This document shows positions 25,859 to 36,590 of a stretch of DNA of 64,000 nucleotides, piece by piece. Source of the stretch: Xanthostigma xanthostigma (lineage: Eukaryota; Arthropoda; Insecta; Raphidioptera; Raphidiidae); NCBI GenBank assembly GCA_963575645.1, contig OY754466.1, positions 17,462,001 to 17,526,000 on the forward strand, read 5' to 3'. Under the pieces are notes generated by a model that was not told the DNA's origin, made no database searches, and worked only from the letters and a program-made list of their open reading frames with translations. Numbering within the stretch: the first letter of the stretch is position 1; each line of letters opens with the position of its first letter. The position numbers were made by a program, and so were the translations under genes.

Positions 25859-26547
25859 GTTTGTATATAACAATAGTATACTTTTCATAACGGTTTATTA
25901 TTCGATCTATTTGTACAAGAGTTTTGTAAATTTTTTTGGGAAAAATCGGCGCATGCGCAAAAGGTATTCATGCCATCGTTGTTTTTTATATAATAATGGT
26001 GTACTTTTTATAATGTTTTATTATTCTATTTTAAAGAAAGTTTTGTAAAAAATTCTTTTAGCGAAAGTCGGCGCATATATGCTATAAAGTTGTTTTTATA
26101 TAATAATTGGGTACATTTCATAACGGTTTATTTTTCTATCTGTTTTTACAAGAAAGTTATGAATTTTTTTTTCTAAACTCATAATTTCAGAAATATTTTG
26201 AAAAAAAAATCTGTTGTTCTTTTGTTCTAAAGATGTTAGTTAGGTAGTTCATTGTTTAATTTTTGCATGACATAACAACATATTACATAGAGAACCATGA
26301 AATTATTAAAATTATCTTTTCCTTTCTGTGTGTCAATATTTTAAACTGTTATTTTTTCTCTCAGATTAAGTAAATTAAGTTATATTATTAAGCTCCAAGC
26401 GTCGTTAAATATATACACCGATTTTCAAACAAAACACCGGGGTATATGATGTAAAATATCGCGCCTTGTAATTCTTGAATTACTTGGGCATATACTCCCA
26501 CTGGTTTATAATTTTAATTACAACATGCTTTTCATTGTTACGGATAG

Positions 26548-29503
26548 TGGATGACAGAAACGGATCGCATAACAACAACGACAGATCGACACGTAACGAA
26601 AGTAAATTTTGCACCAAATCACTAAAAGTTTCATTATCTCTATTCTTATTCTATACTTTTTTTTTCAAAATTAACGTTTTGGCCTCGACTATTTTTTGAC
26701 GACACTACTATTGAGATACTACTGTTTATCGTATTGTCCTTAATCGGACAGTTATATTCGTGTACACATGATAATTTTGCCTTAGCTTTTTTATATGCTT
26801 TAGCTTCAGTGCGCATTTATGTATAAACAGAAAAGATCGATGAAATGATTTTTTGAGATGCCAGATTATTTTTGAGATCCTAAAAAGATAGCGATGCCGT
26901 TAGAATTCCGATTTGAATTAGGTTCAGAAGCTATTCGGCGCCGTCAATCTTCTCTGTTCTGTATGAAAAAAATGAGATATGTAGTGATTGTTCTGTTTTT
27001 GAACAGTCGTTACGAATCTGCAGCAACAACTGGTTAATTTGAAATGACACTATCCTTTGTTTTGTTTTTTTTTTTCAATTCAGATACACGCAACGATAGC
27101 AAGGATCCATACAATTCGAAAGGATCGAGCATGGAAAGATCCAACTACAAACCCTCTTACGAAGGTAACTATCCCCGCGAAAATAATGCAATAATTATTT
27201 TTTCTGCACCACTCCGAGCTAAAACACGTTTTGTGCTATATATGCCCACGTTTTAAACGCTTGTAAAATCTCCATACTGACATATCTCGTGGTGCTATGA
27301 AAAATTGGAAAACTTTGTGAATAATTCGCGAAGGGGCAATTCCGAGAGTTGCCGTCTCGCAATATATCATAATGTACATGCATTTAGCTTAGTATAGTAT
27401 TTTCAGTCTAAGAGCCGGCTATAATTGAAATAAATCTTTTCAGTATCTCGACTATGAATACAACTTGCCGCTAACATATCTATTGTTTACATTTTTTACT
27501 TCAACCGCGCCTTATGGTTACATTTACATTTTTTTTCCTCTGTTTTTCGAAGACAAAACACTAAATAAAGCTAATAACATATTTATTTTTTCGTAACCTT
27601 ACGGAATGTATATTAAAAAATTAATACAAATACTGGTGGAAAATTTTGGCAACTAAGAAAAATTCAGTGTTAAAACGAATTCAGTACTGCCAGCGAAAAG
27701 TTAAATGTTTTGTTTCTGATATGACTTTGAGCTTTAAATCTGAATTTGTTTCGTTTCAACAAAATGGCAACTCCATTTAGTTGAAAACAAATGACATTCT
27801 CAATTCTACATTTAAAGTTAAAAGTCGTATCGGAAATCGAGCATGAGAGTGATTTCTGATCCGTATTTGTTTTGCTATTCAAGATGGTCGCGGCTCCCGA
27901 AGCGGTAGCCAAGCCAGATCGCAAGAAGCTTCGACTGCCAGACAGCCTCCGATGCCGCCACCGACAACACCCGCGCGGCCAGTCGAGCCTCAATTGACAC
28001 CTGAACAACTGGAGAATCGTATTCATAGTATCTTTGATGAATATGCACCCTACTGCATCACACTTTTGGTGAGTTTGTTTCTTTTTTTCTTTCTTTTTTT
28101 TTTTATTGAGTAATTTTGTAATTTCTCTGCTCCGTATTTATTTGCATACAACTGAAATATAAAATAAGAACGAACGCGTCATCTCGTTTCGTTCTTTCAC
28201 AAGTTTCGTGTGATACAAAAAATTTTTTGTTTAACCACCGTAACTTCGGCACTCAAAAATAAATAAGACGCTCATTTAAACGACAAAAACTAAACATGAA
28301 ACTTATTTGTTACAGGAATGTGAAACCGAAATATCCTCAACCTTTACCGACTCGACCGTACACGAATTTGTACTGGAAATTCACAACTACGTTTTGGAAA
28401 AATCAGCCGCGTCACGACAAATGGCCGGACAGCTGTTTGCGCTGTTCATGAAATCAGGCTTCTTACCTCCCGCTTCGTATTGCAAGGGACTCGAAGCGTT
28501 CCTCGAAGCTACTGATGATTTGACTATTGACATACCAAAACTGTGGGACAATATTGCAGAAATGATTGGTAAATATCTGATTGTTATGTTATGGCAACGC
28601 TCTTCGTTTCGTATATGGCTAGCAAAATACGAACCGACTAGTTTATAAACTGTGTAAATTATATTCGATTTGTTTTTCGTTGGGATCGGTTGATGTCAAC
28701 TTTTTTCACGTTTCAGTGCCTCCGTTGCTCAAAAGAGCTATCTCGTTCAGCACATTGCGAAGTAGTTTCGCCCTACTTATTACACAAGGGAACGCCGGCA
28801 AATTGCTTAACAGCATATTCAAGCAGATCGTCGTCGCTAAAGGACCGCAGTTCGCGCGTCAACTGTGGAAGGAAGCGGACGTCAAGTTCCAAGACTTCAT
28901 GCCTATCGATGAAGTTAGCGGCTTCCTTCGACAAAACGTGAGTTTTTACCACGACATTTTTTTTTTTTATTCTTCATTTGACACTGTGTAGAATTTTTGT
29001 AGACACACTCGGGTGAAGTTCTACAAATAATTTAGTAATTGTACTCACTGCAATACTGCATCGGCCGATACCGATAATCGGTCACAAAACCGATATTGAT
29101 ATTGCTATCTATACGTCTTGCCGAGAGGCTGTATAAATTAGAGTGCTGCCCTTCAAGGCTAACTGAAAGAAAAAGATTCATGGAAATTTTATATCAGATA
29201 TGATAGTTTATTACAGTGCAGCAATTAAAAATCGTAACTGAACTGAATTAATATTTCAATACAAATTGTATAATTCTTCAACACAATGAACGTTCTTCTT
29301 TTTGTTACAGCAACTTGAATACTTGCTCAGTAAAGCAGTTATACCTGCCACGTCTTCAAATCTCACTTTTGACCAGATCCGCACGCATCTGCGAGAATTT
29401 TTCAAATCAAACACCGAATTCGATGTCATTAATAAAGATACGCATGAGTTGCAAGTGCTATACGCCTTGCAGGCATATATTCATAAGATTGAACACCCTC
29501 AAA
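26548..29503 (+). pseudogene. Partial eIF4G copy, unit B (linker, MA3 and shortened W2)
   Basis: Exons matching unit A are a truncated 26548-26601, then 27084-27164, 27884-28068, 28316-28568, 28717-28937 and a fused 29311-29503. The first begins mid-exon directly after bursicon intron sequence. In the last, a deletion joins the early W2 exon (after NTEFD) to the later part ([14 protein letters not shown]). It keeps frame while removing the intron between them and about 60 residues of W2. The last two eIF4G exons are missing. MA3 is open with several substitutions relative to unit A. With no promoter, start or end it is best called a pseudogene. Confidence 0.9.
29033..29197. other. Intron segment shared by units B and C only
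   Basis: Sequence from about TAGAATTTTTGTAGACACAC to ATGGAAATTTTATATC, including CGGCCGATACCGATAATCGG, is found here and at about 41640-41850 but not in unit A at 14284. It supports B and C being the closer pair. Confidence 0.7.
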
Positions 29504-29836
29504 GTAAGCTTTCTTCCTTTTTTTTACGTAGGGCTTATATAACGCTTTTTATGAGCAGGACAAAATCGCCACAACTCGATAAAAAAAAAATATAGAAGGC
29601 AGTGAGGATGGGCACTGCCAAACTTTACCGCTAGAGGCGCCAGCTATATAACCACCTGATTTGTGGACCACTGTATGGGGACCGAGCTTCGTGACTTACA
29701 CGCTAACTGGTGACAAAAAGCTTAACTTTATAGAAGGATTTATTCAACTTTTACATGTAATTTCTTGTTCTTATAATTATTTTTTTTTATAAAGTCAAGG
29801 TCGAGAAAAGTTTGTGGTATCAGTAGGTATACCAAT

Positions 29837-30347
29837 TAGTGATGATTAGGGAGAAGAAAGATCCGTATCCATTAGTTTTATGGCGGATCTTTTACCTTAT
29901 TAATTTTCTATTCATAGATGAAATTTTATATATATATATATATAGGTGATTAGGTAATAATGAAAAACTGTTAAATTCCATTCAGGTTATTAATTTTTAT
30001 TTCTTAAAATCGTATTTGGCACTTTTATATTGCAAAAATTTATCGTAGTGAGTACCATACCAATAGTACATAACTCAAAGGTACTAATAAAAAACTATCT
30101 TTATAATGAGATATTGCACATCGATCTTTGGAAAGAGACAATCTGTTATGAGAGTTAACTCTTAAAGAAGTCAATAACTTTTCCCCATAACAGATAGTCT
30201 CTTTCCAAAGGTCGATGTGCAATATTTACCGCCGCGTACTCTAAGAAAGTTAAGATCCGTATCCGTATCCGCGGATCTTGAAACCAAATATCCGTATTCA
30301 GATCCGTATCCGCGGATATACATTTTTAACGATCCGGCACATCACTA
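29837..30347. mobile_element. hAT-type MITE, family 2, copy 1
   Basis: The ends TAGTGATG and CGGCACATCACTA are flanked by an exact 8-bp duplication ATACCAAT. The element is 511 bp. Subterminal GATCCGTATCCGCGGAT repeats are present. A central hairpin is built from GGAAAGAGACAATCTGTTAT and its near-complement. It is an inverted relative of the copy at 42960. Confidence 0.9.
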
Positions 30348-30409
30348 ATACCAATACATCACATATGTGCTAGAGTGTCAATATTGTGCTATGTAGAATT
30401 TAAGGGTTA

Positions 30410-30749
30410 ATAAATATAGTTTAAAAAAAACTGAAAAACACGCTTTATATCAAACTAAAAAGTGAAAAATAAATATAGTTTAAAAAAAAACTAAAAAACA
30501 CGCTTTATATCGAACTAAAAAGTAAAAAATATTTTTTTAAAAATAAGCTTAAAAAGCGTGGGGCGCTTTGTTCCACATTTTCGTACATCGAGCGCCCCAC
30601 GCTTTTTAAGCTTATTTTAAAAAATTATTTTTTACTTTTTAGTTCGATAAAAAGCGTGTTTTAAAAGTTTTTTTTAAACTATATTTATTTTTCACTTTTT
30701 AGTTTGATATAAAGCGTGTTTTTCAGTTTTTTTTAAACTATATTTATTT
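30410..30749. mobile_element. Long AT-rich palindrome at the border of unit C
   Basis: Two roughly 170-bp arms are inverted copies, each with a repeated TAAATATAGTTTAAAAAAAA / ACACGCTTTATATC module. They meet at a GC-rich hairpin (AAAAAGCGTGGGGCGCT, GAGCGCCCCACGCTTTTTA) around 30550-30607. Unit C sequence begins about 60 bases further on. Confidence 0.85.
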
Positions 30750-32337
30750 TCCACTTTTTAGTTCCATTTATTGTCAAAAATTTGCCAAAAAAAAAACAAT
30801 TTTTTTTTCGGCGAAAACAAAATCGCAACAGCCGAACGTAATTCAATTTTCAGTGTCACTGAACCAGGAGGTAAAACTGCACGAGACTGAAAACGCATGG
30901 AAACCTGCCCGGTTCGTGAACAAGAGCGAACTGACCGAAGAAGAGGCAAAGACTAATGTGGGTAGCTTCTCGACATATTGTCAAGTTCAGCGACGACGAT
31001 TTTGTTTCGACATACTCATTTGTAACATATTTTGTTTGTTGGTATTTCAGGAACTAGTTAGGAGATTTAGAGCCATACTTAACAAATTGACGCCGCAGAA
31101 ATTTTCTACTTTAGTGGAACAAGCGAGAACTCTAGAAATCGATTCGCTCGAGCGATTGCAGAGCATAATTAAAATTGTTCACGAAAAGGTATGTGTTGTT
31201 TGTTTGTTTCACAATTTATAACTCGCCATAATCAGACGCACGGCCGGAAAATTCAAATTGCAGTGGCGATGTTTACAAATCGAACGACACCGTGCTGAGA
31301 AAATATTTTCACCGCATTTGGTTGACACTCAATAAACTATTTGTTGCCAAAATTATTGATCCATCAAAATTACCGAATCGAATCGCTCAAATTATCTGAT
31401 TCGACTGCGGTAAAATCGATAAGATCAAACCATTGAACAAGTATTTTGTTCGCTACTTTTGAATTTAAATTTGAACTATCCAACTTAATCGTTTATATTT
31501 GTTTGGCCTCAACCGATTTAAATAGACTTGAACTGTATATTAATGAATGATTTGTTGGAAAATATATTTTTCAACAATAAAATGTTGTTATTTATCGCGA
31601 TCTTAATGTAGTGTTCTGTTTTTCCAGGCTGTGAACGAGCCCATTTTCTCGGCGAACTACGCTCTCTTATGCAGAGAAATGGCGCTGACAGAAGTAAGAA
31701 TGTTTTTATTATTTTTTTTTTATCCTCTCAAACTCTTAGGTACGGTCATGCGTTGCATATGAGTCAAATGAGACACCAATTAATTTCCACACGGAATTAT
31801 TAAGTTATTTGATTTACCGAGTCAAAGTTCGATTAAAATATTAAAATTAATTGTCTTGTTATCAATCGCTTATTAATATAAAATTCTTATAATCCAGTGA
31901 TTATATTGACAGCTTCAACAATAACGCATATAAATAATTATTAACTAATCGTTTGATAACACAATTTTCATAGATTGTTAGAAAATTGGTTCCAAAATTG
32001 ATTATACTAAAATAGTTTTAGGCTTGGAAGGATTATTCCACCACTGACTGCCTCAAATACTTATAAAGCAATTAAGTTGGTAAATATAACACACTAATCG
32101 GCTGTTTATTTCTCGCTCACTTTTCTTCGATGCTCATTTGTTAAACAACAAAAGCAATTACCGACGTGCATGAGCAGATAGCGTGAAAACAAAACAGTAT
32201 TGATCATTGCTGCCAACCGTTGTGATTTATTACTTCAGTCGTGAAATAATTGTAATATAAAATTGTGAAAAAACATTTTGTATACTATGAAGATTAATTC
32301 GAATTTCACTCGTTTTTTCATGACAGTGAACCAAAGA

Positions 32338-32403
32338 TATGGCTACCAATGTAGAGGGACTAATTGGCCTAGACGCATTTAATAAAGTATTCACTAATTT
32401 GCA
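32338..32403 (+). CDS. Unit C copy of the possible alternative first exon
   Basis: The 22-codon ATG frame matches 5872-5937 with one silent change and runs into the donor GTAAAA. Joining to 33547 would be in frame and would give the otherwise startless unit C a start codon. Expression is unknown. Confidence 0.25.
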
Positions 32404-34026
32404 GGTAAAAAAAAGATCCAAGTTAATAAAAAAAAAAAAGTAGTTCCTCTCTTTTTTTGCCTGAACAATAACGGGCATGACATTGTCGGATTTATTTATC
32501 GTGCCAAAAAAATCACACGCAAGTCGTAACACGCCGCCTTCTGAAGCCGTCACGCATGCTCAAATAGGCCGACGACTGCGCACCCACACCCCTGCTTAGC
32601 GGTACTTTCCTGAATGGAGTTAGTGACGTCGATTTTGAAAACCATTTATCATCTGAAAAACATACTCGAGTTTTTGAGCGCTTTTTTTTATGTGTACGTG
32701 TGTGTGTGCTATTGTGCAAAAAATATTACTATGAATCGACGTTAGCTGTGCATGTCTTGAATCAGAAATACAGCAAATGCAACAATGCCTAAATAAAGTC
32801 AAATAAACGCGTGTAGTGCTAAAAAGATCATCTGTCTCTGTGAATTTGCATTAACTGCGCATGCCTTGAATCAGATATCCATTCGAAAGTCCATAAATAC
32901 ATGAACTGCTAGTCGAATTTCAAGACTTTTCGCTTAAACACTAAAATCTACGCTTGGGTTATTTAATTTGTTACAGTCGTCTGCAAATGCTCTATGTTCT
33001 TATGCTGTCAATGGTGGCAGCACTGGGAAGTTTTTTTTTCTAACCTGTCACTTTCGCATTTACAGTAAAGCGAGCGAAGTTGTTTCGCAATTGTTTTTTG
33101 AAATTTTAACCGTTTTGGACTTCAGTTTTGCTTCGGTGATTATTTTTAAGGATAGCTATTGAAAATTTTTGTTTGGTTTCTTATATGCCCGCGAGGGTGA
33201 CTTTTAGCCGAATGTTATAAAAGCCGGAAGAGTAAACATTTCGTTAAACTTGGTCTAAGGTGTCAAATATTGAGTGTTGAGATTCTGAATCATATTTTTA
33301 TACTTTTCAAACATGCGTCTGTCAACTGGTCGATACGCGAAATCGTAGAAATCGAAGTGTCTTTTTATTTTATTAAGCCGCCCCCGGAAAGAATTATTGT
33401 CGATAGGCTAGACACAATGGCCGTAAGTCGGAATGAATCCCGCGATATGCTTCGTGTAGCACTTTAGATTTGTGTTTAAAATAATTACTTTTCGTATCTT
33501 TTTTGTATGTGCATTTTTTTAGAATGTGTCTTCTTCTTTTGTTTAGGTAACGGGACACAACGGTGAATTAACTAATTTTAGAAAACTTCTCATTACGAGA
33601 TGTCAACTACATTTTGAAAAAAGCAATGTAGATGAAACTGAGCGCAACGCAAAATTAAAAGAAATTGAAAAAGAAAATGACCCTGTAAGTATATATTTTA
33701 TTGTTTTATCAGAACAAACTTGCTCAGGTGATAGCCATTCAAGGATAAGACCATCAACTGTATTTGCGATATTGAAATTTGGTACCGCAATGCTATTCGA
33801 AAGAAAATTTTGAGGCTAGAAAAATTGAGAACGTTAAATTTTATAGCACAGACTTTTTTTATATATAATGTTTCATTTGTTAACAGGATAAAAAGAAGGA
33901 ACTTCAGTTAGCATTAGAAGATGAAGATAGAAGAAGTCGAGTCCGTTCTGTTGGAAACGTTAGGTTTATAGGTAAGTATTATTGGCGTTGCAAATTCGAT
34001 ATTTTTTTGTCAAATTTGGTCATTAA

Positions 34027-34634
34027 CACGTTGACTGCCGCTATAGCATAGAAAAATTCGGGCCCCACACGCCACTTCTTTTTTTTTTTGTTTATAGTGT
34101 AAAAAAATGTTAAAAAACAATATTTCAAGTGTTTAGGAGGTTTCTATTTGTTTATAAACAGAAAAAAAATATTTTTTTATATGGTGACACATTGGTCTCA
34201 CGCGGCACCCAAAAGCTATAAAAGCCAATTTTGCCTTATGATGAGACCAATGTTGAATGTGTCACCACAATATAGAATATTTGCGTTCTTCTATATTATT
34301 AAATAATATGTTTTTTAATTATTATGTAATTAGGTATATACGAAAAATAAATTTTTGAAATCATAAAAATTACATAAATTTATATAACATACATTTTTAG
34401 CACAAAAGGTGGATATAGCCGTATGAAGCCACATTGGTCTCGCGCACGCACAGGCCGAAATATGTATCAGGTTCGTCATGCCGAGCTCTTTATAATTGAA
34501 TGCATTTACGGAGTCCAGTGCGGTTTTACACGACAAAATACATCGGTCGAAGTTGTGAGTCCATATTGGTCTCGCGCAGCATATAGTGCCATTTTTGTCG
34601 TGAGACTAATTAGTCTCATACGGCAGTCAACGTG
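34027..34634. mobile_element. MITE with CACGTTGACTGCCG termini, unit C only
   Basis: Inverted ends CACGTTGACTGCCG and CGGCAGTCAACGTG bound 608 bp that are absent from the same intron in unit A (near 7734). The interior repeats TTGGTCTC in several places and has no supported gene. Confidence 0.85.
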
Positions 34635-34766
34635 TAATCTTCGTTTATCGTCGTAAAATACAGTGTGCTCACTGATAGTAACAACAGTGAATAATACTAG
34701 GTACAAAAAAATCTCAATAGTTCTTTATTTAACTCGAAACTTACTATTGGAAATTGCTGAGGTATA

Positions 34767-36590
34767 TAATAATAATAATAATAATAATTTATTACTTCCA
34801 TGAAAATACAGTTATTTATAAACAAACAAAATACACATAAATGAAAGTATATAGGTTCCTTCCAAGGAAAACCTGTGCTGAAGAAACCATTAAGAAAAAA
34901 AGAGATGATGTGGACATTTTAATTAAAGCTTAAGTGGGTTGAATTACCCTGGACACAAAACATTTGAATAGAAAAAAAAAATTAAATGTAATATCAAAAG
35001 AAAAACTAAAGCACATTATATAAGTTTTACTGGCAAATACAAAATAAATTTTCAACATTTGCTTGGTTCAAGAGCCAAGATTTGAGTAATGAACTAAAAA
35101 TATTTTTATTGTGACAATTTTGAATATGGACAGGTAATATATTAAACAAAAAGGGAGCAGTAAATAAAAAATATCTTCTAAATAATGATTTATAAGGTCT
35201 AGGTACACCCATTTTTGTGTGCCTGAGTCTATAAGGATGTTCCACAGTAAGACGTGTATTACCACTTCTAATATAAAATATTTTTAGAACCTTATAAATA
35301 TATAAATGTCTAACGGGCAACAGCGATAAGGATTGAAATAATGGAAATGAATGTTCACGGTTATTCTTGAATAGTAATGTTCTTATAATTTTCTTTTGGA
35401 TAATGGATACACGATTGAAAAAGTTGAGATAAGCACCGCCCCAGCATGCAATACCATAATTCAATTTTGATTGGATGAGTGCATAATAAAATGATTTGAG
35501 AAGATTGACTGGACAACGAGACCTCAAAAAATACATTTTGCATAGGCCGTAGCGTAAAGATCTAGACAAATTAGTTATGTGGCATTCCCAATTAAGTTTT
35601 GCATCGATATATACACCTAAATACTTATAGTTGGATACTTTTTCTAGAACAATACACTCGTCATTTTTACATGCTATGGTGTCTATGTTGTTACACCTGA
35701 CAGAGTGATAAATCAGGTCAATATTACATGCTGTACTACCATAAATATTAAACAAAATGTATTTGGATTTGTCACTAAGCTTGAGTCGATGATAAGCAAA
35801 CCAATTCCTTAAGATATTTAAATCGGCTTGCATGCAACTAATGATTTCTTCATGCGTCTTACCGGAATAGCATAGTGCGATGTCGTCTGCAAAAGCTGTT
35901 AAGCAGCCGTTGAAGTCGATATTGCATAAGCCATTTATGTATACTAAAAACAAAACTGGGCCTAGGACTGACCCTTGTGGAACTCCAGATTTTATTACGG
36001 ATGCAGCACTAAGTTGGTTAGAGATTTTAATTTGCTGGATCCTGTTTAAAAGATAACTTTTAAACCATTTGTAGTTGACACCTCTGATTCCTGCTTTATA
36101 TAACATATTTAACAACAATTTATGATCTAATGTGTCGAACGCTTTGGAAATATCAATGAACAGTCCTGCTATTTTATTGCCTACGTTTATACCATTATAT
36201 AGTCTATTTGTGAATTCAAGTAGGGCTTCTTCGGTGCTTTTATTTGCTGTAAATCCAAATTGTTTTAAGCTAAAAAAGTTGCATTTGTTTAAGAAAAGTA
36301 CTAGTCTTGTTTTCATTAGGGACTCTAAAAGTTTTGAAAAGATGGACAGAAGAGAAATCGGACGGTAGTTAGATATATTTGAACGATCACCTTTTTTATA
36401 AAGAGGAATGACAACTGCGTTTTTTAAAATATGTGGAAACTCTCCAGAACTAAAACTAGAATTGATTAGCTCACAAATTGTTGGGGCTAAGATGTCTACA
36501 ATATTTTTTAGTATATTTGATGAGATCCCATCAGAACCAGGAGCTTTACCAGTTTTGAATGAATTGACTAAGCTTATAATTTCATCAGAT
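34767..36590 (-). mobile_element. 5'-truncated LINE inserted in the unit C intron
   Basis: A (TTA)n-type 3' tail lies at 34767-34787 and the element reads leftward. Flanks GAGGTATA and TATTTTCTTGTAC are joined without it in unit A (near 8270), which fixes its borders. The reverse-transcriptase frame is uninterrupted, suggesting a recent arrival after the duplication. The 5' part, including any endonuclease, is missing. Confidence 0.92.
35027..36590 (-). CDS. Reverse transcriptase of a non-LTR retrotransposon (5' truncated)
   Basis: About 520 element-encoded codons are open. In order they carry SFKTGKAPGSDGISSNILKN, the VVIPLYKKGDRSNISNYRPI and SLLSIFSKLLE region, GLFIDISKAFDTLDH, SGVPQGSVLGPVLFLVYING, and the catalytic FADD box (TAFADDIAL). 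A C-terminal region with LNYGIACWGG follows. The layout is that of Jockey/CR1/L2-type elements. The open frame runs about 25 codons past the truncation point into host intron, which is not part of the element. It lacks the N-terminal endonuclease and so is unlikely to be autonomous. Confidence 0.92.

Larger units (their letters stand above)
24106..26170 (+). repeat. Tandem repeat array, about 123-bp monomers, nearly all with GCGCATGCGC
   Basis: About eleven monomers recur, most carrying GGCGCATGCGCA near 24180, 24301, 24424, 24547, 24676, 24797, 24920, 25044 (mutated), 25169, 25946 and 26069 (decayed). Successive monomers alternate between an AGAAG type and an AAAAG type, giving a higher-order period of about 246 bp. 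A hAT element interrupts the array at 25213-25858. The decameric palindrome matches the core bound by NRF-1-type factors. Any binding here is inference. Confidence 0.85.

Noticed and set aside
24106-26170. Regularly spaced repeats that might suggest a CRISPR array
   Set aside because: Spacing is about 123 bp, the intervening sequences are themselves similar, and the context is an insect nuclear genome. It is a satellite-like tandem array.
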